Below, in pieces: positions 41,160 to 49,316 of a stretch of 56,892 nucleotides of DNA. Location of the stretch: positions 1 to 56,892 of the forward strand of contig DBQX01000067.1 of the NCBI GenBank assembly GCA_002305415.1. Reading direction: 5' to 3'. Position 1 is the stretch's first letter. Each line of letters starts with the position of its first letter. This stretch comes from Actinomycetales bacterium UBA1383 (GTDB taxonomy: Bacteria; Actinomycetota; Actinomycetes; Actinomycetales; Actinomycetaceae). The notes below the pieces were generated by a model that was not told the DNA's origin, did no database searches, and saw only the letters and a list, made by a program, of their open reading frames with translations. The translations under genes and the position numbers were made by a program.

Positions 41160-42047
41160 TCACCGGACGAGGACGACGCCCGTCTCCTGGACCAGGTCCG
41201 GCGGCGCGGCGATCCAGTCCTCGCCGCGCTGCCAGAGGCGGTCACCGACGACGACGGCGGAGGCCCCGGTCGCGGCGGCGGTCGCCACCGCCCACTGACC
41301 GACGGACCACGCCGCCGTCCCGCCGTCGGCCGCGGACGCGAGTGTCGCCGCATCCACCCGCCGCCACTCCTCGCCGTCCGGTCCCGTCCACGGCTCGAGT
41401 GGCGCCGCGCCCCAGTCCCGGGCGAGGCGGGCCTCCAGCGTCGCCGTCGGTGGGACGTCCAGGTCGCAGGAGAGGGACGCCGGCGAGTTGCCCGTGAGGG
41501 CGGACGCGAAGGCGCGTGCGCGCGTCTCGTGCCGGGCGTACGCCTCCGGGTAGCCGGATCGCTGCACCGCCTGCGCGGCTTCCGTGACAGGCAGTGACTG
41601 GTAGTCCGGCACGGTCACGAGGGCGTCGTAGAACGCGTTGGCCGCATACACCGGGTCGGTCACCTGCTCGGGCGTCCCCCACCCCTGGGAGGGCCGCTGC
41701 TGGAAGAGTCCGAGGGAGTCGCGGTCCCCGTAGTCGATGTTGATGAGCTTCGATTCCTGCAGGGCGGTCGCGAGCGCGATGGTGACGGCCCGGGCGGGGA
41801 GGCCCCTCTCGACGGCCACGGCCGCGATCAGCGCCGCGTTGCCGGACTGCTCGAGGTCGAGCGCCACCACGGTGCCCTCCGGCAGGACGGCGACGCACCG
41901 GTTCGCCGCGCCCAGCGGCCGCAGGCCGAGGGCCGCCACCACGGTGGACACTCCGAGAGCGAGCACCGCTACGAACACCGCCACCGGGCGCGCCGCGTGC
42001 CGGCGCGCACGCGTGGGGCGCGCATGGACCCGGGCCGTCGCTGTCAT
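41160..42047 (-). CDS. Exported lysozyme-like protein, possible lytic transglycosylase
   Basis: 295 residues. A basic start and one helix (about 22-45) send the protein to the outside. The segment ALATALQESKLINIDYGD followed by DSLGLFQQRPSQGWG resembles the catalytic part of lytic transglycosylases (Glu in A-x-x-x-x-E-S, then G-L-F-Q). The C-terminal 100 residues form a second small domain with Trp-rich strands. Related actinobacterial proteins are often misnamed heavy-metal or cobalt transporters. Enzyme activity is inferred from motif and fold pattern only. ATG 42047 lies 6 nt after TAGGCT (42054-42059, minus strand), so it is probably leaderless. Confidence 0.75.
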   Translation of the reverse strand: MTATARVHARPTRARRHAARPVAVFVAVLALGVSTVVAALGLRPLGAANRCVAVLPEGTVVALDLEQSGNAALIAAVAVERGLPARAVTIALATALQESKLINIDYGDRDSLGLFQQRPSQGWGTPEQVTDPVYAANAFYDALVTVPDYQSLPVTEAAQAVQRSGYPEAYARHETRARAFASALTGNSPASLSCDLDVPPTATLEARLARDWGAAPLEPWTGPDGEEWRRVDAATLASAADGGTAAWSVGQWAVATAAATGASAVVVGDRLWQRGEDWIAAPPDLVQETGVVLVR

Positions 42048-42053
42048 TGGACG

Positions 42054-42059
42054 AGCCTA
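42054..42059 (-). promoter_or_regulatory. -10 hexamer TAGGCT of the lysozyme-like gene
   Basis: On the minus strand TAGGCT is followed by 6 nt and ATG 42047: leaderless geometry. Confidence 0.5.
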
Positions 42060-42086
42060 ACCGGGCGGGCGGCGAGTTCCGCCGGG

Positions 42087-42320
42087 CACGACCAGGACGA
42101 GGTGGATCGCTACCGGAGCGCCCCGTCAGACGGCGGCGAGGAGGTCCGGTGCGGATGGCTCCGGGACGGCAACGGATTCCCCTGGCAGGTCGTCCCGACC
42201 GTGCTCGCCGCGCTCATTGCGGACCCGGAACGGGTCGGTCGCACCCTGACGGCGATGCTGGGGATGACCAGGCTCGACATCGCCGGCCTGCTGGCCACTG
42301 CTGACGGCGTGGACGCCTGA
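42087..42320 (+). pseudogene. Remnant of a PhnB-like VOC family gene (C-terminal half)
   Basis: About 77 codons encode the C-terminal half of a PhnB/3-demethylubiquinone methyltransferase-like VOC protein: DEVDRYRSAPSDGGEEVRCG, then WLRDGNGFPWQVVPTVLAALI and AMLGMTRLDIAGL. Intact family members have about 150-160 residues; the N-terminal half, including its metal ligands, is absent, and no start or Shine-Dalgarno sequence fits. The upstream side is cut off by the promoter of the 42047 gene. It is thus a decayed relic in the gap between two minus-strand genes. The stop (42318-42320) lies 1 nt from the stop of the carboxylase gene. Confidence 0.75.
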
Positions 42321-42321
42321 G

Positions 42322-44109
42322 TCACTCCATGATCTCGCACAGGACGGTGCCGGCCGTCACGGTGGCACCGACTTCCGCGGTGAGCCCGGCGATCGTGCCG
42401 GAACGATGGGCGACGAGCGGCTGCTCCATCTTCATCGCCTCGAGGACGATCAGCAGGTCCCCCTCCTCCACCGCCTGGCCGTCCTCGACGGCGATCTTCA
42501 CGATCGTGCCCTGCATGGGTGCCGTGAGGGAGCCGGTGCCGGCGACCGGGCCCGCGGCCCGGCGCTTGCGTGCGCCCCGCGGGCGGAAACCCGCGACCGC
42601 GCTGCCGGACGGCGTGTGCGCGATCCCCATGCCGACGGGCAGGACGACCTCGAGCCGCTTGCCCCCCACCTCGACGACGACGCGCTGGGTGGCCTGCTCC
42701 TCCTCCGGCGGCGCGAGCACGTCGGTGGGTGCGCCCAGCCCGGCGAGTTCAGGGGCGAAGTCCGACTCGATCCAGGTGGTGTGCACCCGGAAGTCCTCCT
42801 GGCGCTCCGCGACGAAGTCCGGCGCGTTCAGGACAGCCTTGTGGAACGGGATGACGGTCTTCATGCCGTCGATGGAGAGCTCCTCGAGCGCGCGCCGCGC
42901 CCGGGCCAGGGCGTGCGGACGGTCCCGGCCGGTGATGATGATCTTCGCGATGAGTGAGTCGAACGCCCCCGAGATCGACGCTCCGGGGCGCACACCGGCG
43001 TCGAGCCGGATGCCGGGACCGGAGGGCCAGGTGATCCCGGTGATCGTGCCGGGAGCCGGCAGGAACCCGGAGGAGGGGTCCTCGCCGTTGATCCGCAGCT
43101 CGATGGAGTGGCCGCGACGCTCCACCCGGTCGTAGCCGAGGGGCTCGCCTGCGGCGACGCGCAGTTGTTCCGCCACGAGGTCCAGCCCGGTGATCTCCTC
43201 GGACACCGGATGCTCCACCTGCAGACGGGTGTTGACCTCGAGGAAGGAGATCGTGCCATCCTGGCCGACGAGGAACTCGCACGTCCCCGCGCCCACGTAG
43301 CCGGCCTCACGCAGGATCGCCTTGGAGGATTCCTCGAGCCGGCGTTCCTGATCGGGGGAGAGGAACGGCGCGGGCGCCTCCTCCACGAGCTTCTGGTGGC
43401 GCCGTTGCAGCGAGCAGTCACGGGTGGAGACGACCACGACCGTGCCCTGGGTGTCCGCGATGCACTGCGTCTCCACGTGCCGGGGCCGGTCGAGGAACCG
43501 CTCCACGAAGCACTCCCCACGTCCGAAGGCGGCGGTCGCCTCACGGACCGCGGACTCGAACAGCTCGGGCACCTCCTCGCGCGTGCGTGCGACCTTCAGT
43601 CCGCGCCCACCTCCGCCGAACGCGGCCTTGATGGCCACCGGCAGGCCGTACTCGTCCGCGAAGGCGAGCACTTCATCCGCCGAGGCCACCGGGTCCGGCG
43701 TGCCGGGGACGAGGGGTGCTCCGGCGCGCTGCGCGATGTGCCGCGCGGAGACCTTGTCGCCGAGTGCCCGCATGGCGTCGGGGGACGGGCCGATCCACGT
43801 GATGCCCGCGTCGATCACCTGCTGGGCGAAGTCCGCGTTCTCGCTGAGGAAGCCGTAGCCGGGGTGGATGGCGTCCGCGCCGGCGCGCAGCGCGACGTCG
43901 ACGATCTTGCCGCCCAGCAGGTAGGAGTCTGCCGCCGTCGATCCCCCCAGCGCGAACGCCTCGTCGGCGAGGGTCGCGTGCAGCGCGGAGCGGTCCGGCT
44001 CGGCGTAGACCGCGACCGACGCGATGCCCAGGTCACGGCACGAGCGGATGACGCGGACGGCGATCTCGCCGCGATTGGCGATGAGGACTTTCCGGATGGG
44101 TCCAGGCAC
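42322..44109 (-). CDS. Acyl-CoA carboxylase alpha subunit (biotin carboxylase plus biotin carrier)
   Basis: 595 residues. The biotin carboxylase part (about 1-450) has KVLIANRGEIAVRVIRS, the ATP-grasp glycine loop GGGGRGLKVAR and EVNTRLQVEHPVSEEITGLD. The biotin carrier part ends the protein, with the biotinyl lysine in EAMKMEQP and the surrounding V-D-G-x-x-V-x-x-G-D strand (VEDGQAVEEGDLLIVLEAMK). It charges biotin with CO2 for the beta and epsilon subunits encoded upstream, as AccA3 does in Mycobacterium. GTG 44109 has a strong Shine-Dalgarno (GGAGGAG, 5 nt away); a longer frame lacks one. TACTGT (44163-44168, minus) is a possible -10. Confidence 0.95.
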   Translation of the reverse strand: MPGPIRKVLIANRGEIAVRVIRSCRDLGIASVAVYAEPDRSALHATLADEAFALGGSTAADSYLLGGKIVDVALRAGADAIHPGYGFLSENADFAQQVIDAGITWIGPSPDAMRALGDKVSARHIAQRAGAPLVPGTPDPVASADEVLAFADEYGLPVAIKAAFGGGGRGLKVARTREEVPELFESAVREATAAFGRGECFVERFLDRPRHVETQCIADTQGTVVVVSTRDCSLQRRHQKLVEEAPAPFLSPDQERRLEESSKAILREAGYVGAGTCEFLVGQDGTISFLEVNTRLQVEHPVSEEITGLDLVAEQLRVAAGEPLGYDRVERRGHSIELRINGEDPSSGFLPAPGTITGITWPSGPGIRLDAGVRPGASISGAFDSLIAKIIITGRDRPHALARARRALEELSIDGMKTVIPFHKAVLNAPDFVAERQEDFRVHTTWIESDFAPELAGLGAPTDVLAPPEEEQATQRVVVEVGGKRLEVVLPVGMGIAHTPSGSAVAGFRPRGARKRRAAGPVAGTGSLTAPMQGTIVKIAVEDGQAVEEGDLLIVLEAMKMEQPLVAHRSGTIAGLTAEVGATVTAGTVLCEIME

Positions 44110-44232
44110 TGCGACTCCTCCGTGTGCCCGGGCGGGCACGGCATGGTTGTGGATCGGCTACCACAGTATCGAACCACCGCCCCCCGCGCGGTTGGTGGAT
44201 TCCAGCAGCGCCACCTGATTCGTGTTGGTCTC

Positions 44233-44877
44233 TCACGACAATCCCGGCGGTCTCCGCCAGAGCTGGTGGATCGGCACGCCCCGGCGGGCGAGGAGTTCGC
44301 GCACCAGCGGCAGGGAGACCCCGACGACGCCGTGGCAGTCACCCTCGATCGCCGACACGTAGGGACCACCGAGCCCGTCGACGGTGAACCCGCCCGCGAC
44401 CTGCAGCGGCTCGCCCGTGGCGACGTAGGCGTCGATCTCCTCCTCCGTGAGGTCGGCGAAGTGGACCACCGCGGTGGAGGTGCCCCCCAGGCCGGCCACC
44501 GCGGCGCCGGACTCCCGGAGGTCCACCAGCCAGTGCCCGGTGTGGAGGCGCCCCACACGTCCCCGCATCCGCCGCCAGCGCGCGGCGGCCACCTCGGCCG
44601 TGCCCGGCTTGCCGACCAGGGCTCCGTCGACCTCGAGCATCGAGTCGCAGCCGAGGACGAACCCGCTACCGCCGTGCAACCGGTGGGCCACGTCCTCCGC
44701 CTTGGCGCGCGCCAGCGCGAGCACGAGTTCCGCAGCGCCGGGCGGTGGGTCCGCCGCGAGCAGCCGTTGCGCCAGCGCCTCCTCGTCGACGCCCGAGACG
44801 CTGACGACCGGCTCGATGCCCGCGGCGCGCAGGGTGGCGCGCCGGGCGGGTGAGGCGGATGCCAGGACGAGGCTCAC
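44233..44877 (-). CDS. maf: Maf-type nucleoside triphosphate pyrophosphatase
   Basis: 214 residues. It has the Maf signature LASASPARRATLRAAGI at the start and the active-site Asp/Lys region (FVLGCDSMLEVDGALVGKPG). The family removes non-canonical nucleotides or, in some members, m7GTP and UTP, and links to cell division in Bacillus. GTG 44877 forms a GTGA overlap with the DUF885 stop; a start at 44895 is possible but lies inside that gene. The neighbourhood, next to acyl-CoA carboxylase genes, is the conserved actinobacterial one (accD5-accE5-maf in Mycobacterium). Confidence 0.92.
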   Translation of the reverse strand: MSLVLASASPARRATLRAAGIEPVVSVSGVDEEALAQRLLAADPPPGAAELVLALARAKAEDVAHRLHGGSGFVLGCDSMLEVDGALVGKPGTAEVAAARWRRMRGRVGRLHTGHWLVDLRESGAAVAGLGGTSTAVVHFADLTEEEIDAYVATGEPLQVAGGFTVDGLGGPYVSAIEGDCHGVVGVSLPLVRELLARRGVPIHQLWRRPPGLS

Positions 44878-46562
44878 GCTGGGGCCAGCGCCCATCGGAG
44901 GGTGTCAAGGCCGACCGAGCCCACGTCGAGGGCCCGGCGGTGGAACTCCTTCAGGTCGAACGCCTCACCGCGTGCGGCGGCGGCGGCGCGGGCCTCGTCG
45001 CGGATCTGCTCCCACAACCGCTGGCCGACCTTGTAGGACGGCGCCTGGCCGGGCCACCCGAGGTAGCGGTCCAGTTCGAAGCGGAGGAAGCCCTCGGCCA
45101 TGTTGGCGTTGGCGGAAAGGAAGGTCCAGGCCTTCGCGGCATCCCACGTCCCGCCCCCGAGGTCCGCCGGCGCGGGCTTGCCCAGGTGGACCCCGATGTC
45201 CAGCACCACGCGCGCGGCGCGCATCCGCTGGCCGTCGAGCATCCCCATGCGGTCGCCGGGGTCGGAGAGGAAGCCCAGGTCGTCCATCAGCCGCTCGGCG
45301 TAGAGGGCCCAGCCCTCACCGTGGCCGGACACCCAGCAGAACATCCGCCGCCACGTGTTGAGCAGCTCCGACCGGTAGGCGGTCTGCGCGATCTGCAGGT
45401 GGTGGCCGGGGACACCCTCGTGGTACACGGTGGTCTTCTCCCGCCACGTCCCGAAGTCCGTGACCCCTTCCGGCACCGACCACCACATGCGGCCCGGGCG
45501 CGAGAAGTCCGCCGTCGGCCCGGTGTAGTAGATCCCGCCGGTGTGGGTCGGCGCGATACGGCACTCGAGCACCCGGACGGGTGCGGGAATGTCGAAGTGG
45601 ACGTCGGCCAGGGCTGCGATCGCGGCGTCGGAGGTCGACTGCATCCACTCGCGGAGGGCGTCGGTGCCGTGGATCGCGCGGGCAGGGTCGGCGTCGAGAC
45701 GGCGCATCGCCTCCTCGGGGGTGGTGCCGGCGCCGTACAGCTCCGCCGCGACCGACTCCTCCTCCGCCACGATGCGTCCCAGCTCCTCGCGCCCCCATTC
45801 GTAGGTCTCGTCGAGGTCCACGGTGGCGCCGAGGAAGGTGCGCGAGAACCGCTGGTAGCGTTCGCGCCCGACGCCGTCGACCGCCGGTGCGGCCGGCGCG
45901 ACGTCGGAACCCAGGAATCGCGCGAGTGCGGCGTACGCCTCGCGGGCCTCCCGCGCGCCCAGCTCCAGCTCCGCGGCGAGCGCGGCGTCGGGTTCCCGGC
46001 CGTCCGGACGCGCCCCCGCGGTGAACTCCGTGAAGAAGGACGCTGCCGGATCGGCGAGCTCGTCCGCCTGGGTGATGACCGCCTCCACCTGGCGGAGCGC
46101 CGGGACGGTTCCCCGCGAGACGCCCGCGCGGAGGGAGGCCATGTAGCCCTCCATGGCGGCCGGCAGCGCGCGGAGCCTGGCCGCGATCGTCTCCCAGTCC
46201 GTGACCGTGGCGGTCGGCATGAGGTCGAAGACGTCGCGCATCTCCTGCGGCGGAGAGGCGATCACGTTGAGGTCGCGCAGGTGCTCCCCGCTGTCGTGCA
46301 GCTCGAGGTACAGGCCGTGGCGCTCCGCGATCGTGGCCCTCGTGACGCGGTCGACCTCGTCGGCGGGCTCCAGCTCCCCGACCCTTTGGAGAAGGCGCCG
46401 CTGCAGGTCGGCCCGCTCCTGCGCGCCCTCCGGCGAGTAGTCGCCGATGCGGTGGTCGTGGCCGGGAATCCCCAGGCTCGTGGCGACGATCGGGTCGAGC
46501 GTGGCGTAGTCGACGACGAAGGCGTCCGCGACGGCGTCGATGGGGGTGGGGGGACGGGTCAT
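44874..46562 (-). CDS. DUF885 family protein (predicted metallopeptidase-like)
   Basis: 562 residues, the normal size of DUF885 proteins. The hallmark is the zinc-type motif YHEGVPGHHLQ near residues 380-390, with a downstream Glu in GHGEGWALYAE, as in related gluzincin-like metallopeptidases. No signal peptide or membrane helix is seen, so it is probably cytoplasmic. No substrate is established for the family. ATG 46562 lies 6 nt after TACCGT, so its own leaderless promoter is likely. maf overlaps its stop by four bases. This gene interrupts the usual accE-maf adjacency. Confidence 0.9.
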   Translation of the reverse strand: MTRPPTPIDAVADAFVVDYATLDPIVATSLGIPGHDHRIGDYSPEGAQERADLQRRLLQRVGELEPADEVDRVTRATIAERHGLYLELHDSGEHLRDLNVIASPPQEMRDVFDLMPTATVTDWETIAARLRALPAAMEGYMASLRAGVSRGTVPALRQVEAVITQADELADPAASFFTEFTAGARPDGREPDAALAAELELGAREAREAYAALARFLGSDVAPAAPAVDGVGRERYQRFSRTFLGATVDLDETYEWGREELGRIVAEEESVAAELYGAGTTPEEAMRRLDADPARAIHGTDALREWMQSTSDAAIAALADVHFDIPAPVRVLECRIAPTHTGGIYYTGPTADFSRPGRMWWSVPEGVTDFGTWREKTTVYHEGVPGHHLQIAQTAYRSELLNTWRRMFCWVSGHGEGWALYAERLMDDLGFLSDPGDRMGMLDGQRMRAARVVLDIGVHLGKPAPADLGGGTWDAAKAWTFLSANANMAEGFLRFELDRYLGWPGQAPSYKVGQRLWEQIRDEARAAAAARGEAFDLKEFHRRALDVGSVGLDTLRWALAPA

Positions 46563-46568
46563 TCCACG

Positions 46569-46574
46569 ACGGTA
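46569..46574 (-). promoter_or_regulatory. -10 hexamer TACCGT of DUF885-maf
   Basis: On the minus strand TACCGT is followed by 6 nt and ATG 46562: leaderless geometry. Confidence 0.45.
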
Positions 46575-46592
46575 GCAGCTGCGCGGCGGCCC

Positions 46593-46826
46593 TCACGGGT
46601 GGAGGGACCACCGCCAGTCGTTGGAGCGCGTGCCGGGGATCCGCTGGTCACCGACGGTGACGCCACCCGTCCGGGCACGCCGCACCCACTCGGGTGTGGC
46701 CGGGGCCGGCGGCGTCGCGAGTGCCGCCGCCTGCGCGAGGCTGACGGCCACGAGGGCGGCGACCTCTGTCTCGTCGGGCGAGCCGCTGACGATCTCCACG
46801 CCCGGGAGGATCGGGTTCTCGCTCAC
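46593..46826 (-). CDS. accE: Acyl-CoA carboxylase epsilon subunit
   Basis: 77 residues. Actinobacterial epsilon subunits are short, open with a beta strand (here VEIVSGSPDETEVAALVAVS), carry a variable Ala/Pro stretch, and end in a W-x-x-S motif, here NDWRWSLHP. It binds the beta subunit and raises the activity of the complex. GTG 46826 overlaps the stop of the beta-subunit gene by GTGA, so the two are made together. 30 nt separate it from the DUF885 gene, which has its own promoter signal. Confidence 0.88.
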   Translation of the reverse strand: MSENPILPGVEIVSGSPDETEVAALVAVSLAQAAALATPPAPATPEWVRRARTGGVTVGDQRIPGTRSNDWRWSLHP

Positions 46827-48400
46827 AGCGGGATGTTCCCGTGCTTCTTGGCTGGCATGCTCGCGCGCTTCGTCCGCAGCGCGCGCAGCGCCCGCGCGAC
46901 CTGGACCCGGGTGGCCGCCGGCTCGATGACGGCGTCGATGTACCCGCGGGCCGCGGCGTCCCACGGGTTGATGAGCGCGTCCTCGTACTCCTGGGTCAGG
47001 CGGGCGCGCTCAGCCTCGACGTCCCCGCCCTCCTGTGACACGGCAGCCAGCTTCGAGCGGTGCAGGATGTTGACCGCCCCGCCCGAACCCATCACGGCGA
47101 TCTGGGCGGTCGGCCACGCCAGGTTGATGTCCGCGCCCAGCTGCTTCGACCCCATCACGATGTACGCGCCGCCGTAGGCCTTGCGGGTGATGAGGGTGAC
47201 GAGCGGGACCGTCGCCTCCGCGTAGGCGTAGATCAGCTTGGCGCCCCGCCGGATGATGCCGTTCCACTCCTGGTCGGTGCCTGGCAGGAAGCCCGGCACG
47301 TCGACGAGCGTGAGGACGGGGATGTTGAACGCGTCGCACGTGCGGACGAACCGGGCGGCCTTCTCGGCGGCCGCGATGTCGAGGGTGCCCGCCATCGACT
47401 GCGGCTGGTTCGCGACGACGCCGACCGGATGCCCCTCGACGGTACCGAAGGCCGTGATCATGTTGGTCGCGTACCCCGCCTGGATCGCGAGCATCTCGCC
47501 GTCGTCGAGGATGTGCTCGAGGAGGACATGCATGTCGTAGGGCTGCGTGTCGGAGTCCGGGATCAGGCGGTTCAGCTCCTGGTCCTCGTCCGTCACCTCG
47601 AGGACGGCCTCCTCGGGCCACGCCGGCGGGTCCGCGAGGTTGTTGGACGGCAGGTAGCTGAGGAGCGAGCGCACGTAGTCGAACGCGTCCTCCTCGTCGG
47701 CGGCCTGGTAGTGGGCGACGCCGGAGCGGACATTGTGGGTGGCGGCGCCGCCGAGTTCCTCGAAGCCGACGTCCTCGCCGGTGACGGCGCGGATGACGTC
47801 CGGGCCGGTGATGAACATGTTGGACGTGCCCTCCACCATGACGATGAAGTCCGTCAGGGCCGGGGAGTAGACGGCGCCACCCGCGCTCGGGCCCATGATC
47901 AGCGAGATCTGGGGGATGACCCCGGAGGCGGCGACGTTGCGCCGGAAGATCTCGGCGAACTGGGTGAGGGCGGCGACACCCTCCTGGATGCGGGCGCCGC
48001 CACCGTCCGAGATCCCGATGACCGGCACCCCCGTGCGCAGCGCGAGGTCCATGACCTTGGTGATCTTCTGGCCGTGCACCTCGCCGAGCGAGCCGCCGAA
48101 CACCGAGAAGTCCTGCGAGTAGACGCAGACCTGCCGGCCGTCGATCGTGCCGTAGCCGGTGACGACGCCGTCGCCGAGGACGCGCTTGCGCTCCATCCCG
48201 AAGTTGGTGGAGCGGTGGGTCGCGAGGGCGTCGAGTTCCACGAAGGATCCCTCGTCCAGCAGGGCGAGGACGCGTTCCCGCGCCGAACCCTTCCCCCGGG
48301 CGCGCTGCTTGTCGTGGGCGATCTCCGCCAGCCGGTCCAGCTCCCGCTGCCGGGTGGCGAGATCCGCGATACGGGCCGACGTCGTCCTGGGTGCACTCAC
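46823..48400 (-). CDS. Acyl-CoA carboxylase beta subunit (carboxyltransferase)
   Basis: 525 residues. Two crotonase-fold halves: the first has GYGTIDGRQVCVYSQDFSV and GISDGGGARIQEGVAAL; the second has VANQPQSMAGTLDI, LVDVPGFLPG and the terminal ASMPAKKHGNIPL. The family transfers CO2 from biotin to acetyl-CoA or propionyl-CoA; this one is closest in layout to AccD5/PccB, but substrate choice depends on a few pocket residues I did not assign. GTG 48400 lies 7 nt after TACCCT (48408-48413, minus), giving a leaderless mRNA. It is divergent from birA, whose product biotinylates the alpha subunit, and coupled to accE. Confidence 0.95.
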   Translation of the reverse strand: MSAPRTTSARIADLATRQRELDRLAEIAHDKQRARGKGSARERVLALLDEGSFVELDALATHRSTNFGMERKRVLGDGVVTGYGTIDGRQVCVYSQDFSVFGGSLGEVHGQKITKVMDLALRTGVPVIGISDGGGARIQEGVAALTQFAEIFRRNVAASGVIPQISLIMGPSAGGAVYSPALTDFIVMVEGTSNMFITGPDVIRAVTGEDVGFEELGGAATHNVRSGVAHYQAADEEDAFDYVRSLLSYLPSNNLADPPAWPEEAVLEVTDEDQELNRLIPDSDTQPYDMHVLLEHILDDGEMLAIQAGYATNMITAFGTVEGHPVGVVANQPQSMAGTLDIAAAEKAARFVRTCDAFNIPVLTLVDVPGFLPGTDQEWNGIIRRGAKLIYAYAEATVPLVTLITRKAYGGAYIVMGSKQLGADINLAWPTAQIAVMGSGGAVNILHRSKLAAVSQEGGDVEAERARLTQEYEDALINPWDAAARGYIDAVIEPAATRVQVARALRALRTKRASMPAKKHGNIPL

Positions 48401-48407
48401 GGGATCA

Positions 48408-48413
48408 AGGGTA
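48408..48413 (-). promoter_or_regulatory. -10 hexamer TACCCT of the carboxylase beta-epsilon operon
   Basis: On the minus strand TACCCT is followed by 7 nt and GTG 48400: leaderless geometry. Confidence 0.5.
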
Positions 48414-48457
48414 GTTGTGCTGCCCCCACCGGGTCCTTCACATCCCTGCCGTGTTTG

Positions 48458-48474
48458 CCACAGCGTCCTTGTGG
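48458..48474. promoter_or_regulatory. Inverted repeat CCACA-N7-TGTGG between carboxylase and birA
   Basis: The repeat is extended to TTGCCACA / TGTGGGAA with one mismatch and lies in the 112-bp divergent region. It could be an operator for both directions. It does not match the known BioQ motif. Confidence 0.4.
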
Positions 48475-48512
48475 GAACGGCACAATGGCCCCAACAGGAC
48501 GGGAGGGTCTCC

Positions 48513-49316
48513 GTGGGATTCGCACGGGTCGTGGAGGTGGCGACGGCCGGGTCCACCAACGCGGACGTCATGGCCGCGCTCGGTAGCGAGCGCGGCCGGT
48601 GGCCGCACCTCTCCGTGCTCGTCGCGCGCCGCCAGACCGCCGGCCGGGGCCGTGCGGGCCGGGACTGGGTCACGCCGGCCGCGGGTGCGCTGACCTGCTC
48701 TGTCGTCATCGGCGCCCCGGCGGGCGTACCACTGACCTGGGTGCCCCTCGCGGTCGGGCTCGCCGTGCGGCGGGCACTCGCGACGTGGCTGGATGTGGGA
48801 CTGAAGTGGCCGAACGACGTCGTGGCCGGCGCCCCGCACCCGCTCTGGGGCTGGGGCCGTAAGCTCGGGGGGATCCTGTGCGAACGCCATCCCGCGGGGC
48901 CCGTCGTCGCCGGCATCGGCGTCAACTGCCTGCAACCACCGGACGAGCTGCCCGTCCCGTGGGCGGGGTCGCTCGCCGCGCTCCTCGGCGAGGGTGCGCC
49001 GACACCGGGAGAGGTGCTCCGTGTGCTGGGGCCCGCCCTCGCGGAGGTGTTCACCGCGTGGGATGCCCACGACGACACTCTCCGGGTGGAGTACGCCGCG
49101 GCATGCACCACGCTCGGGGCACGGATCCGGGTGGAGGTGGCGGGCGGGACGGCGGAGGGCGTCGCGCGCGCCGTCGACGACGACGGGGCCCTGCTGGTGG
49201 AGCGGCCGGACGGAGAGATCGCGAGGGTCACGGCAGGCGACGTCGTCCGGTTGCGCGGACGCGGGCCGGATGGCTGTGTGGGACGCCACACCCGGGCGGT
49301 AGGCTTGGGCGAGTGA
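48513..49316 (+). CDS. birA: Biotin-[acetyl-CoA-carboxylase] ligase
   Basis: 267 residues, group I type without an N-terminal helix-turn-helix, so it is an enzyme and not a repressor. The biotin and ATP loop reads RRQTAGRGRAGRDWVTP; LKWPNDVV and KLGGIL follow, and a small C-terminal SH3-like domain (about 215-260) ends the protein. It attaches biotin to the carrier lysine of acyl-CoA carboxylase, whose beta and epsilon genes lie divergently next door. GTG 48513 has Shine-Dalgarno GGGAGGG 5 nt ahead; the open frame upstream runs antisense to the carboxylase gene. The last four bases overlap the cyclase start. Confidence 0.94.
   Translation: MGFARVVEVATAGSTNADVMAALGSERGRWPHLSVLVARRQTAGRGRAGRDWVTPAAGALTCSVVIGAPAGVPLTWVPLAVGLAVRRALATWLDVGLKWPNDVVAGAPHPLWGWGRKLGGILCERHPAGPVVAGIGVNCLQPPDELPVPWAGSLAALLGEGAPTPGEVLRVLGPALAEVFTAWDAHDDTLRVEYAAACTTLGARIRVEVAGGTAEGVARAVDDDGALLVERPDGEIARVTAGDVVRLRGRGPDGCVGRHTRAVGLGE
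49300..49305 (+). promoter_or_regulatory. -10 hexamer TAGGCT inside the end of birA
   Basis: TAGGCT is followed by 7 nt and GTG 49313, the cyclase start. It lies inside the birA coding sequence and would make a leaderless cyclase mRNA. Confidence 0.5.
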
